From Paraburkholderia podalyriae (GTDB lineage: Bacteria > Pseudomonadota > Gammaproteobacteria > Burkholderiales > Burkholderiaceae): a DNA stretch of 33,466 bases. The position numbers were made by a program, and so were the translations under genes. A model generated the notes under the pieces. It searched no databases, was not told where the DNA came from, and worked only from the letters and a program-made list of their open reading frames with translations. Numbering within the stretch: position 1 is the first letter of the stretch; every line of letters begins with the position of its first letter. This document shows positions 1-7,981 of this stretch, piece by piece. The stretch covers positions 1 through 33,466 of the forward strand of contig NZ_VZQQ01000063.1 of the NCBI RefSeq assembly GCF_014397785.1, written 5' to 3'.

Positions 1-177
1 GTTCGCGTTCAAGCCGTTCTCACGGGCCAACCTGGCGACTGACACCCCTGATTCACAAGCTGCCATCGCCAGGCGACGGCGGAATTCGGGACTATGGTTC
101 GGGCGGCCTTTACGGCTGCCAGGCCTCCGAGTTGGCTCTGACAAAATGGTGTCCACCACTTCGAAAATGATGGACAT
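1..177 (-). CDS. IS66-family accessory protein TnpA/OrfA, partial (N-terminal part)
   Basis: The frame starts at ATG 177 (or GTG 180) and is open to the window edge, about 59 codons. An in-frame stop lies a little upstream, so this is the true N-terminus. The protein has an acidic/hydrophobic start, a basic GSRKGRPNHSPEFRRRLA stretch and then a helix-turn-helix-like ESGVSVARLARENGLNAN segment. This is the usual layout of the small DNA-binding OrfA encoded first in IS66 elements. OrfB and the transposase lie outside the window. It marks the left border of the catabolic region and is not part of the pathway. Confidence 0.7.
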   Translation of the reverse strand, partial: MSIIFEVVDTILSEPTRRPGSRKGRPNHSPEFRRRLAMAACESGVSVARLARENGLNAN

Positions 178-231
178 CACTTTGATGCCGATTCTTGCGC
201 CCGTCTACGACGGCCATCGCGAGCCGCTTAC
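1..231 (-). mobile_element. End of an IS66-family insertion sequence (runs off the left edge)
   Basis: The minus strand from about 231 begins GTAAGCGGCTCGCGATGGCC, which fits the GTAAGCG type of IS66 terminal repeat, and leads after 54 bases into a TnpA-like reading frame. The other end lies outside the window, so the 8-bp target duplication typical of the family cannot be checked. The boundary at 231 is inferred from the terminal motif. Confidence 0.7.
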
Positions 232-597
232 GGTAAAGCCCATCTGAGGTGGGCTGAAAGAAGTGGACGCCGACGTTCCGTAGAATTGAGGAATGAAGGC
301 ACTGATCGCATCCCGAAGGCCGTGTACACGAAAGAACCGCCGATGGTTACCGGCATGCTTATCACAGGGATTGGGGATTGGCGCAGGCTTGCTCAATAGC
401 GAGACCACGAAAGTTGGCATGACCGTGGATTCAGAAGGAACGTGCCGGCATGGCTTCGGGGGTGTGCGGCACGACGACACGCTTCACTGGCCTCGTGATT
501 GGTATCGCCGGGCTCGGAGTCGTGCTCTACCTGTCGCTGATAGCAATCATCGATCTCAGCAAGTACACCCAAAAATCACCGCAAATTTGCGTCAAGG
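232..597. other. Stretch without a confident gene
   Basis: Between the IS66 end and the porin terminator I see no recognisable gene. A plus-strand frame from ATG 450 encodes one hydrophobic segment (about residues 14-34), but it has no clear ribosome binding site and no family I recognise. It then runs through the terminator into the porin 3' end, so I do not call it. Confidence 0.4.
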
Positions 598-621
598 AAA
601 AAAGCCAGTCCGAAGACTGGC
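598..621 (-). terminator. Rho-independent terminator of the porin gene
   Basis: Read on the minus strand, a perfect 7-bp stem GCCAGTC/GACTGGC closes a TTCG tetraloop and is followed directly by six T. It lies about 34 bases after the porin stop codon. Confidence 0.9.
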
Positions 622-654
622 CACTGTCGCTCAACTGCTTGGAGATCAGGCGGT

Positions 655-1803
655 TCAGAACTTGTGGTACATCCCAAGGCGGAACGCGAGCTGGTGATTG
701 TTGCTGGATGCGTCCCCCGTGACACCATCGAAGATGGCGGCTTGCGTCGCCCCTGCAGCTGCCCTCTGGTATGTACCCATCGCGTAGATCGCCGTACGCT
801 TCGAAAGCGAGTACGTGGTTGTCAGGCTGATCTGGTGGTAGACCGGTACCGTAGAGTTGTAACCGACGTCGCCGTGCGTGTAGTTATATGCACCGCCAAC
901 CGACCAGGCAGCCGTCAGGTTGTACCGCCCGAATGCTTCGTAGTTCTGGAACTTGACGGTGGCAAGCGTTCCGTTCGCTTCATCGAACTTCGTATTCGTG
1001 TAGTCCAGGCCGAACAGTGCTCTCCCCAGTTCGTAGGTCGCGCCAGCGCCAAACACCTGCTCGTTTTTCGGATTACCCACGTAACTGAACGGGCCGCTTG
1101 CACCAATGGCCGCGCCCGTGGTGTTAGCGACAAAATTGCCGTCGACGAAGAGCAACGCGGGGTTCTTGGCGAACTCGTAAGCGCCAGCCACGGTCAGACC
1201 GCTGAACGAGTATGTCGCACCTACGCTCCACATGCCGGTCGTGCCGCGGCCCGGTGCATTGGTATTGGTAAAGGCGTACATACCGCCAAACTGGAACCCA
1301 GAAAACGTCGGGCTTGCGTACTTGATCGAATTATTGACACGGAACGAATTGTCAGTGTTGTCGATGTCGCCCGCATGAACGATCGGACCACCAAACTGGC
1401 CAGGTGCAGTCACCGGCTGCAGGAAGTCCACAACGGAATCGTACTGACGACCCAACGTAGCCGTACCGTAGCTGGCGTGAGTGAGACCGACATAGGCCTG
1501 ACGACCGAATAAAAGCCCGCCCTGCCGCAACTGGCCATTTTCCAGACTGAAACCATTTTCAAGCTTGAAGATCGCGCTGAGCCCACCTCCAAGGTCTTCC
1601 GTGCCGCGCAGCCCCCATCGGCTGCCATAAACACCGTCGTACGTGCCATCGCGCATATGCCACAGAGAATGGCCGCCACTGTTGTTCGTGTAATCGATGC
1701 CTTCATCGATTACACCATACAGAGTGACGGAAGATTCAGCGTGCGCCGTCACTGCGGCGAAGAGCGAAGCTACAACCATTGCTATCGAGCGTACTTTTTT
1801 CAT
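655..1803 (-). CDS. Outer-membrane porin, OmpC-like Burkholderia type
   Basis: A 382-residue general-diffusion porin that would let small hydrophilic substrates cross the outer membrane. It starts with a signal peptide (MKK, hydrophobic core, cleavage after AHA near residue 22). The mature part opens with SSVTLYGVIDEGIDY and ends in GMYHKF; the C-terminal Phe is the signal for beta-barrel assembly. The middle carries the alternating aromatic strands and Gly/Asn-rich loops of the family, and the length is normal. An AGGTAGGA-type ribosome site precedes the ATG. The gene is alone between its terminator (598-621) and a promoter carrying the shared regulon operator (1964-1983). It is therefore probably induced together with the oxygenase and transporter genes, as the entry port for the same substrate. 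Substrate specificity cannot be read from sequence. Confidence 0.92.
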   Translation of the reverse strand: MKKVRSIAMVVASLFAAVTAHAESSVTLYGVIDEGIDYTNNSGGHSLWHMRDGTYDGVYGSRWGLRGTEDLGGGLSAIFKLENGFSLENGQLRQGGLLFGRQAYVGLTHASYGTATLGRQYDSVVDFLQPVTAPGQFGGPIVHAGDIDNTDNSFRVNNSIKYASPTFSGFQFGGMYAFTNTNAPGRGTTGMWSVGATYSFSGLTVAGAYEFAKNPALLFVDGNFVANTTGAAIGASGPFSYVGNPKNEQVFGAGATYELGRALFGLDYTNTKFDEANGTLATVKFQNYEAFGRYNLTAAWSVGGAYNYTHGDVGYNSTVPVYHQISLTTTYSLSKRTAIYAMGTYQRAAAGATQAAIFDGVTGDASSNNHQLAFRLGMYHKF

Positions 1804-1963
1804 ATGTAATCCTACCTTTATGAGCTGTCGAAGTTTAATTTTTTTGGACGAAAGCTGGCACTTTTCGATTACTGGCTCAACACACTAGACAGCTAGAGTC
1901 TTGCCATCACAGCAGAACAGCCAACTCGCCTGTCTGACGTATATACCTACAGATCGGTTTTTT

Positions 1964-2004
1964 TGACTGTTTAGTCAGTATGCATGAATTGCTCGATTCG
2001 TCAA
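1964..2004 (-). promoter_or_regulatory. Porin promoter with regulon operator (site a)
   Basis: The plus-strand operator is TGACTGTTTAGTCAGTATGC (1964-1983), containing the perfect dyad TGACT-N4-AGTCA. On the minus strand its end forms a CATACT -10 box (1977-1982), 16 bp from a TTGACG -35 box (1999-2004). A repressor bound here would cover the -10 and start region. The same arrangement is found in front of five other transcription units in the window. Confidence 0.7.
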
Positions 2005-2118
2005 AAATCTTTCCATCCCAGAGAGTGTATTGTTGAATATGTCCAACAGGTCCACTCTCAGGACAACTTGCAACTCATGTTTCGGTCGACGCCATCGACG
2101 TTACACAACGTGGCAAAG

Positions 2119-3156
2119 TTAGATGTCGAGACGTACTTTTACCGAGGCTGGCTTCGCGACGCATGGCAGGCAACGTCCTGCAGGTAACGGTGCGGCCGGT
2201 TCAATCAAATAATCGACCTGCCCTTCGAGCAGGCTGCATTCGCAGGTGTTACAGGACCCCGAGCGACACGCCGATTCCGCATATACACCATTCATTTCCG
2301 CGAAATCCAGCAAGCTTCCCGAAAAATCGTCCCATTCCACTTCAAGGCCGGACCCTTCGAAAACCACAAGCGCCTCGGTCACTTTGGACTGCACGGCCTG
2401 CGATCTTGGAGATAGCACCGTCGCGGGACCAAAGCTCTCGTACCGTATGCGATCGTGACTAACGCCAGCATCAGTTAGCCCGTCGTGGACCATCTGCATG
2501 AAGCCGGACGGGCCACAGAGATAGAAGTCGCTGTCCTGCGCAGAAAAGGCCCGTAGCTGATTCGCGGTAACGAGTCCAGAACTATGATGCCGCTGGTCCT
2601 CCAGGTCGGCTGCTGTGGGATTTCTGTATATGAAATAACAGGATATTCCCGGCCGGGTCGTTGCAAGACGGCCTACTTCGTCGTGGAATGCATGCAGCGT
2701 CCCGTTGTCGCACGCGTGCACAAAGCTGACCTGTCGCGTCGTGTCAGCAAGCACATGCAGCATGCTAATCATTGGTGTGATCCCGACGCCACCACTAAGC
2801 AGCACAACCGGCCGATCGCTTGTGGGGTCGAGGTGGAAAGCACCATAAGGTCCCGCGATATCGAGCACCGAGCCGACTGATACACGGTCATGCATGAAAG
2901 TTGATACTTTCCCTGCCGGCATTTCCGCGTCCCGGCCTTTTTCATGCTTGATCGTCAAACGATATTTCGAGCGATCCGACGGACTGCTCGAAATTGTGTA
3001 GGAGCGGGAAAGTCCCTCGGGAATCCGCACGGTCAAATGCTGTCCCGCGACGAACGAAGGGACCTCGAGCCCGTCTGTCGGGGCGAGAACAAACGAGGAT
3101 ATGAGATCGCACTCGGCAATCTTCTCGATCACCTGATACTTAGAAAACTGAGGCAT
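2119..3156 (-). CDS. Oxygenase reductase: FAD/NAD(P)H ferredoxin reductase with C-terminal 2Fe-2S domain
   Basis: A 345-residue electron-transfer partner that would pass electrons from NAD(P)H through flavin and a 2Fe-2S cluster to the Rieske oxygenase encoded just before it. I start at the internal ATG 3156 (MPQFSKYQ), preceded by an AGGA box; an upstream in-frame ATG would add 17 unconserved residues. Domains in order: a FAD-binding barrel with the RSYTISSSP motif; a nucleotide-binding domain with LLSGGVGITPMISML and FYLCGPSGFM; and a plant-type ferredoxin domain with CRSGSCNTC and a distal CLPC. This order matches glycine-betaine-demethylase reductases (GbcB type) and Hmp-like reductases. 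It differs from the FMN-type phthalate dioxygenase reductase family mainly in its flavin motif. It lies 116 bases downstream of the oxygenase, in the same operon. Confidence 0.88.
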   Translation of the reverse strand: MPQFSKYQVIEKIAECDLISSFVLAPTDGLEVPSFVAGQHLTVRIPEGLSRSYTISSSPSDRSKYRLTIKHEKGRDAEMPAGKVSTFMHDRVSVGSVLDIAGPYGAFHLDPTSDRPVVLLSGGVGITPMISMLHVLADTTRQVSFVHACDNGTLHAFHDEVGRLATTRPGISCYFIYRNPTAADLEDQRHHSSGLVTANQLRAFSAQDSDFYLCGPSGFMQMVHDGLTDAGVSHDRIRYESFGPATVLSPRSQAVQSKVTEALVVFEGSGLEVEWDDFSGSLLDFAEMNGVYAESACRSGSCNTCECSLLEGQVDYLIEPAAPLPAGRCLPCVAKPASVKVRLDI

Positions 3157-3272
3157 TTTCCTGACTGAGAACCGATTGCAGGCAATGGAAAAGTTGACGT
3201 AGCCCACGACGCGCTACGTCAACCAAGTGAAAGCATCAACACACAACGAGTGCATCAGCGCGTTCGATGACG

Positions 3273-4541
3273 TCAGGCTTGGGCTGCCAAAGACATCTCG
3301 CTCAGGTACCAGTCGATGAACCGCTGGGTCTTCGCCTCGATAGGATCGGCGTAAGGTCCCGGCGTATAGAATCGACTATTCACACCGATCTGGTTTTCTT
3401 CGACGATACGTTTGTCAGCGGCCGCAGTAATGCGCCATAGCCACGTCACTTTCTCCTTGTCAAAATCGACGCCCTCTTTTGCGTCGCCCCGGACGAGCCA
3501 TGTCACGTGGAAATCGGTTTGCGTCACCGATCTTGGCGTGTAACGGAAAATTGCGCCGTAGTCGCTGTACGCGAGGAAGTGGTTTAACTGTCCCACGTAC
3601 ATGATCGTGAACAGTCCGTCATAGCCGCTGGCGTTTCCCATCAGTGGGGCCACCGGCTGCCCGCCATCGCTCGCAGTCAGCGCATTGTTGAACATGCCAT
3701 GACGCTCGACGAATACTGCTTCTTCTCCACGCGTCTCCCGCTCTGCCCACTTGTCGATCGGCGAAATATCGATCCCGTGTTCGCCGCGCGCCGCTCTCGT
3801 CTGCTCAGTAATCTGCTCGGTGTTGGGACGACCTTGCGAATGAACGCGGGAGAATTCAGGATGTGAGGGGCCGCAGTGATAGCATTCCACCTGATTCTCG
3901 AGCGCCAGCTTCCAGTTGGCGTCAATCGAGTAGCGCTCCTCGTGGATGACTTTCGCGTCGCCCCAACCAAACTTGCCCGCAGTCGCACTCAGCATTTCCG
4001 CAACCACCGAAAACTCACGAGGCTCATCGGACAGGTTCAGGAAAATAAGCCCTTCTGCGACCTCGACATTCACCGGTTTCAGGCCATGACTACCCGAATC
4101 AAACTCCGGCGGCATCATGCGAGCATTTCTCAGACTTCCGTCGAGTTTGTAGACCCATGCATGGTACGGACAAACGAGGACCCCGCCATTTGCATGCCCT
4201 GACTGTTTCGAGCAGATTCTCGATCCACGATGCCGGCACACATTCGCGTGCGCGTGCACTTCGCCGTTTTCTCCGCGTACTACGATCACAGACTCCGAGT
4301 CGAACTCGAATAGAAAGTAGTCGCCTGCTTTCGGGATCGAACTTACATGCCCTACGCAGTGCCATCGGTTCATCAGAAGATTCTCGACCTCCAGACGATA
4401 GATCTCAGGGGAGTTGTAGAACGGTTGCTGAAGAGTCAGCCCTGACTGCTGATTCGCCAGCAGTTCGGACAGGTTCTGGCGGAAACCTTGCGACCCTTCG
4501 GCTTTAAAGGGTTTCTGAAACATGATCGGTTGATGAGGCAT
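3273..4541 (-). CDS. Rieske non-heme iron oxygenase alpha subunit, quaternary-ammonium-oxygenase type
   Basis: A 422-residue terminal oxygenase. The Rieske ligands are visible as C102-x-H104 and C124-x2-H127 (CRHRG and CPYHAW). The mononuclear iron site lies in NQVECYHCGPSHPEF, with H222 and H227 as histidine ligands. The residue bridging the two centres is Glu219, not the Asp of most ring-hydroxylating oxygenases. Glu here is typical of the CntA, GbcA, stachydrine demethylase and choline monooxygenase group, which oxidise methylated or quaternary amines. I infer N-demethylation or C-N cleavage of such a substrate, which would release formaldehyde; the co-regulated frmA-gfa operon fits this. 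The start ATG 4541 has a CGGAG site 9 bases upstream. An O-demethylase or aromatic hydroxylase remains possible. Confidence 0.88.
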   Translation of the reverse strand: MPHQPIMFQKPFKAEGSQGFRQNLSELLANQQSGLTLQQPFYNSPEIYRLEVENLLMNRWHCVGHVSSIPKAGDYFLFEFDSESVIVVRGENGEVHAHANVCRHRGSRICSKQSGHANGGVLVCPYHAWVYKLDGSLRNARMMPPEFDSGSHGLKPVNVEVAEGLIFLNLSDEPREFSVVAEMLSATAGKFGWGDAKVIHEERYSIDANWKLALENQVECYHCGPSHPEFSRVHSQGRPNTEQITEQTRAARGEHGIDISPIDKWAERETRGEEAVFVERHGMFNNALTASDGGQPVAPLMGNASGYDGLFTIMYVGQLNHFLAYSDYGAIFRYTPRSVTQTDFHVTWLVRGDAKEGVDFDKEKVTWLWRITAAADKRIVEENQIGVNSRFYTPGPYADPIEAKTQRFIDWYLSEMSLAAQA

Positions 4542-4626
4542 AAGTTGCTACTCCGCGGACAAAACTGAGCTCAAACCTACAATTAAGCAAACCGCTTCAG
4601 GTCGGCCGGATCCTGAAGCGTTCAAA

Positions 4627-5454
4627 TCACTGGACGTATCGCGCTTCCCCGACCTTGGCTACGCTTGAATCAACGCCATGCGCCTTCAAAATTTCGATCA
4701 ATTCGCCGTTTTTCTGCATATCGGCGATATCGGCATTCAGGGCATCTCCCAGACCCGTGTTGCTCTTCGTGTACAGAAAGCCAGACTGCGCGGGCAGCAC
4801 CGACGACTTGACCCGCTTGTCCGGCTCGGCCGGCAATACCTTCATCCCAGGCATTTCTCCATTTTTCGATGCGATGTTCGCTTGCACGTAGCCGTTCACC
4901 GCTGCGTCGATACGGCCTGTCTGAAGATCCTGAATCAGCGCCACCGCGTTCGGATAGAGATTCAACTTGTCGCCGTACAGACTCTTCAAGTCGCTCACCC
5001 AAAGATAACCTTGAACGGTTCCGACCTTTTTGCCGTCAAGCTGGCTAAATTTGGTGTAGCCTTCGCGAGAGAAAATGCCAACGAGGTCTGTGTAGACCGG
5101 GTTAGACACGCCCATTACCTTGGCGCGGTCCGCTGTGCGATACCAGGCGCTCGAGGAAACATCAGCTTTCCCGCTGAGAACATACTGGATCGAAGCAGAC
5201 GAGTCCGCTGACGTCGCGTTGACTTGGAGGCACTCTTTCTCGCCGACCTTTCTCAGGATGTCTGCGTCCACACCGACGAATTTACCGTCCTTGTCGACAT
5301 TATCGAAGGGCGGGTACACCGTCGCTGACACCGTCAGCACGCCTGGGTTGATCGTATCGAACTTGTGCAGGGGTTTGCACGTCTGCGCGCTTGCCGACGC
5401 GACGACGACCATACCGACACACGTAGCGAAAAGCTTGGACATAGCGTTATTCAT
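4627..5454 (-). CDS. Periplasmic amino-acid-type ABC transporter binding protein (orphan, copy 1)
   Basis: A 275-residue extracellular solute-binding protein of the polar amino acid family (SBP_bac_3). I start at ATG 5454 (MNNAMSKLF), giving a good signal peptide cleaved after ASA-Q near residue 23; an upstream ATG at 5490 adds a charged, unlikely extension. The mature part shows the family core: TVYPPFDNVDKDGKFVGVDADI, SSAWYRTADRAKVMGVS and GKKVGTVQGYLWVSDLK. No permease or ATPase gene adjoins it. It is clearly paralogous to the binding protein at 21890-22732, which sits in a complete transporter operon, so it probably docks to that same permease. It is the first gene of the oxygenase operon (85 bases before the oxygenase) and so probably binds the substrate or a close relative. 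Confidence 0.88.
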   Translation of the reverse strand: MNNAMSKLFATCVGMVVVASASAQTCKPLHKFDTINPGVLTVSATVYPPFDNVDKDGKFVGVDADILRKVGEKECLQVNATSADSSASIQYVLSGKADVSSSAWYRTADRAKVMGVSNPVYTDLVGIFSREGYTKFSQLDGKKVGTVQGYLWVSDLKSLYGDKLNLYPNAVALIQDLQTGRIDAAVNGYVQANIASKNGEMPGMKVLPAEPDKRVKSSVLPAQSGFLYTKSNTGLGDALNADIADMQKNGELIEILKAHGVDSSVAKVGEARYVQ

Positions 5455-5650
5455 TTCAGGCTCTCTTTTGACCCAATTGAAAAGAAACACATGACGACCC
5501 GTCTGATTCGGCCCCGGTAAAATTGATCGCGACCGACATTGCTTTACTTCTTAACTGCACCCGGGCGAAGTGACCTTTCGGCCGGACAGGTACTACTCAT
5601 CTCCAGCCACTGAAACCCGCCCGAATCAGCAGTCGTGGCTTAGTCTGTAA

Positions 5651-5670
5651 AAACTGTCGTACTGGTCGTT
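5651..5670. promoter_or_regulatory. Possible second, partial operator copy next to site b
   Basis: The sequence AAACTGTCGTACTGGTCGTT repeats the AAAAACTGTC half of operator b, 24 bases away in the same orientation, and has its own ACTG..CTGGT half-symmetry. It could be an auxiliary repressor site in the leader of the oxygenase operon. The assignment rests on similarity alone. Confidence 0.35.
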
Positions 5671-5674
5671 CAAA

Positions 5675-5714
5675 AAACTGTCCGATCAGTATGCGCCTTG
5701 TGCGCTTTGATCAA
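5675..5714 (-). promoter_or_regulatory. Promoter of the binding protein-oxygenase-reductase operon with operator (site b)
   Basis: The plus-strand operator AAACTGTCCGATCAGTATGC (5675-5694) has ACTG/CAGT half sites. On the minus strand it supplies CATACT as -10 (5688-5693), 15 bp from TTGATC (5709-5714). The resulting leader to ATG 5454 is about 220 bases, with no gene seen in it. Confidence 0.65.
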
Positions 5715-5832
5715 AAACATTTTTTGGGGTGGGAAAACCCTCACGCGCTGTTCGGTTGGGCCTTGTCCATGGTGCTCTGCATGTTTCTCGCCACGAACGC
5801 TCGGAGCGGTTTTCCAGAAGCGAATCGCAGAT

Positions 5833-5867
5833 AAAAAAACTGGCGCCCCCCGTCAGAGATACGCCAG
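5833..5867 (-). terminator. Rho-independent terminator after ETF-QO
   Basis: On the minus strand CTGGCG (5862-5867) pairs with CGCCAG (5840-5845) and is followed by a run of seven T. It lies about 33 bases after the ETF-QO stop codon and closes the PYROXD2-like/ETF operon. Confidence 0.7.
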
Positions 5868-5900
5868 CCGAAATGAAACGCTCCTGGATGTCATCTGCGC

Positions 5901-7562
5901 CTACATATTCGGATAGTTCGGACCTCCGCCGCCTTCGGGTGTGACCCACACAATGTTCTGCGTTGGGTCCTTGATGTCGCAGGTCTTGCAGTGAACGCAG
6001 TTCTGTGCGTTGATCACGAGCCGCTCGCTGCCGTCGTCGTTCTTGACGAACTCATACACCGCCGCCGGGCAATAGCGCGCCTCCGGCCCGGCATAGGTCT
6101 GCCAGTTCACGTTCACCGGCACCGACGGATCTTTCAGCGTCAGATGCGCCGGCTGGTTCTCCTCGTGATTCGTGTTCGAGATGAACACCGAAGACAAACG
6201 GTCGAACGTCAGCTTGCCGTCCGGCTTCGGATACGTGATCGGCGTGCACTGCGAAGCCGGCTTGAGCATCTCGTGATCGGAATGCTGGTGATGCAGCGTC
6301 CACGGCACGTTGCCACCCAGCAGCTTCTGCTCGATGCCGACCATCAGCGTGCCGAGGTATAGGCCCTTGCTCATCCACTGCTTGAAGTTGCGCGCGCGGT
6401 ACAGCTCGGTATGCAGCCACGACGTCTTGAAGCTCTCCGGATAGGCCGTGAGTTCGTCGCTGGTGCGCCCAGCCTGCACGGCATCGAACGCGGCTCCGGC
6501 GGCCAGCATGCCGGTCTTGATCGCCGCATGCGAGCCCTTGATCCGCGATGCGTTCAGGAAGCCCGCGTCGTCACCCACCAGCGCGCCACCGGGGAACACC
6601 AGCTTCGGCAGCGACATCAGGCCACCGGCGGTGATCGCCCGCGCGCCATACGACACGCGCTTGCCGCCTTCGAGCACCGCGCGGATCGCCGGATGCGTCT
6701 TGTAGCGCTGGAATTCCTCGAACGGCGACAGATACGGATTCGAATAGCCGAGGCCGACCACGAAGCCGACCACCACCTGGTTGTTGTCCATGTGGTAAAG
6801 GAACGAGCCGCCGTAGGTGTGCGTATCGAGCGGCCAGCCGGCGGTGTGGATCACCAGACCCGGCTTGTGTTTCGACGGATCGATTTCCCACAGTTCCTTG
6901 ATGCCGATGCCGTACACCTGCGGATCGGCGCCGTCGCGCAGCCTGAATTTGTCCGAGAGCTGGCGCCCAAGATGCCCGCGCGCCCCTTCGCAGAACAGCG
7001 TGTACTTCGCGTGCAGTTCCATGCCGAGCTGGAAATTCCCGGTCGGCTCACCGTCCTTGCCGATGCCGAGATTGCCGGTCGCGACGCCCTTGACGGAACC
7101 ATCGTCGTTGTGCAGGATTTCGGCCGCTGCAAAACCAGGGAAAATCTCGACGCCCAGCGCCTCGGCCTGCTGGCCCAGCCAGCGCGTGACGTTCGCGAGG
7201 CTGATCACGTAGTTGCCGTGATTCCTGAAGTTGTCCGGCAGCGCCCACTTCGGCACCGATTTCGCGCCCGTTTGGCTCAGGAACAGGAAGCGGTCTTCCG
7301 TCACTTCGACGTCTAGCGGCGCACCTTTTTCCTTCCAGTCCGGGATCAGTTCGTTCAGCGCACGCGGGTCCATCACCGCTCCCGAGAGAATATGTGCCCC
7401 GATTTCCGAGCCTTTTTCAAGCACGCAGACGCCCAGCGCGACGTTCCTGCCTACTGCCAACTGCTTCAGCTGGATCGCAGCGGACAGGCCTGCTGGCCCA
7501 CCACCGACGATCACTACGTCATATTCGATCGATTCACGCACCTTCGGCGCTCTGTCAGCCAT
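5901..7562 (-). CDS. Electron transfer flavoprotein-ubiquinone oxidoreductase (ETF-QO)
   Basis: A 553-residue inner-membrane-associated enzyme that passes electrons from reduced ETF to ubiquinone. N-terminal FAD-binding motif VVIVGGGPAGLSAAIQL (about residues 16-32) and a second flavin motif GDDAGFLN near residue 340. The C-terminal 4Fe-4S ligands are in CPAAVYEF and NAQNCVHCKTCDIKDP, and the protein ends in the usual NYPNM. Full length, start ATG 7562. It is the last gene of the flavoprotein-etfB-etfA operon, separated from etfA by a 420-bp stretch holding a decayed small gene. It is the only intact ETF-QO here; a wrecked copy lies at 28813-29505. It would drain electrons from the acyl-CoA dehydrogenase and perhaps from other flavoproteins of the region. 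Confidence 0.96.
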   Translation of the reverse strand: MADRAPKVRESIEYDVVIVGGGPAGLSAAIQLKQLAVGRNVALGVCVLEKGSEIGAHILSGAVMDPRALNELIPDWKEKGAPLDVEVTEDRFLFLSQTGAKSVPKWALPDNFRNHGNYVISLANVTRWLGQQAEALGVEIFPGFAAAEILHNDDGSVKGVATGNLGIGKDGEPTGNFQLGMELHAKYTLFCEGARGHLGRQLSDKFRLRDGADPQVYGIGIKELWEIDPSKHKPGLVIHTAGWPLDTHTYGGSFLYHMDNNQVVVGFVVGLGYSNPYLSPFEEFQRYKTHPAIRAVLEGGKRVSYGARAITAGGLMSLPKLVFPGGALVGDDAGFLNASRIKGSHAAIKTGMLAAGAAFDAVQAGRTSDELTAYPESFKTSWLHTELYRARNFKQWMSKGLYLGTLMVGIEQKLLGGNVPWTLHHQHSDHEMLKPASQCTPITYPKPDGKLTFDRLSSVFISNTNHEENQPAHLTLKDPSVPVNVNWQTYAGPEARYCPAAVYEFVKNDDGSERLVINAQNCVHCKTCDIKDPTQNIVWVTPEGGGGPNYPNM

Positions 7563-7716
7563 GTCTTCACGACCTATCCTGCTTTTCAGCCTAAAAACGC
7601 CTTCTGCCGATGTTGCTATGCAGAAGATGCATTGCTTCCATGAGCACCTGCCGTGGGCACGTGCCTCTCGTATTGCATTACCAGAGGTGGGACTGGCGCG
7701 GTGAGTGGATCAGTTT

Positions 7717-7964
7717 TCAACAGCGTTGGCGGGTAGATGCACAGAACCCTCCGTCGTGTCGGAAGAATACGTATGCGAATGAACCGGAAGACACCTTTGC
7801 CTCAACGCACACATACCGCCATCGTCCGGATCGGCGTGCGCGAAACGCGTCACCTTTACCCGATCCATTAAAGCTGGATCCAGCCACTTTTCAACGAGCG
7901 CTCTCAGCGATTTGTCGCGTGACTTCGTGACGGGTTTCCTCCGATCTGCTCTGGCTTCTGCCAC
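7717..7964 (-). pseudogene. Frameshifted small conserved hypothetical gene
   Basis: The first frame (from ATG 7964) reads a basic start and then SLRALVEKWLDPALMDRVKV, and continues to about residue 49. There the sensible reading moves to another frame: RYVCVEAKVSSGSFAYVFFR, then HDGG and a stop at 7717-7719. Together the two parts resemble a small hypothetical protein I recall from Burkholderia, with RALVEKWL...VRVEA...FFFRHDDG. The shift lies near 7812-7820. The gene sits between etfA and ETF-QO, in the same orientation. Function unknown. Family recognition is from memory; the frame change is seen directly. Confidence 0.45.
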
Positions 7965-7981
7965 AGCGCTTCTGTCCTACG

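Noticed and set aside
450..722. Plus-strand frame with one hydrophobic helix upstream of the porin terminator
   Set aside because: No good ribosome site, no recognisable family, and it runs through the porin terminator into the porin 3' end. Left as a gap.
6411..7316. Long plus-strand open frame antisense to ETF-QO
   Set aside because: It lies opposite conserved ETF-QO codons and is Arg/His-rich without a family motif, as expected for an antisense frame in GC-rich DNA.
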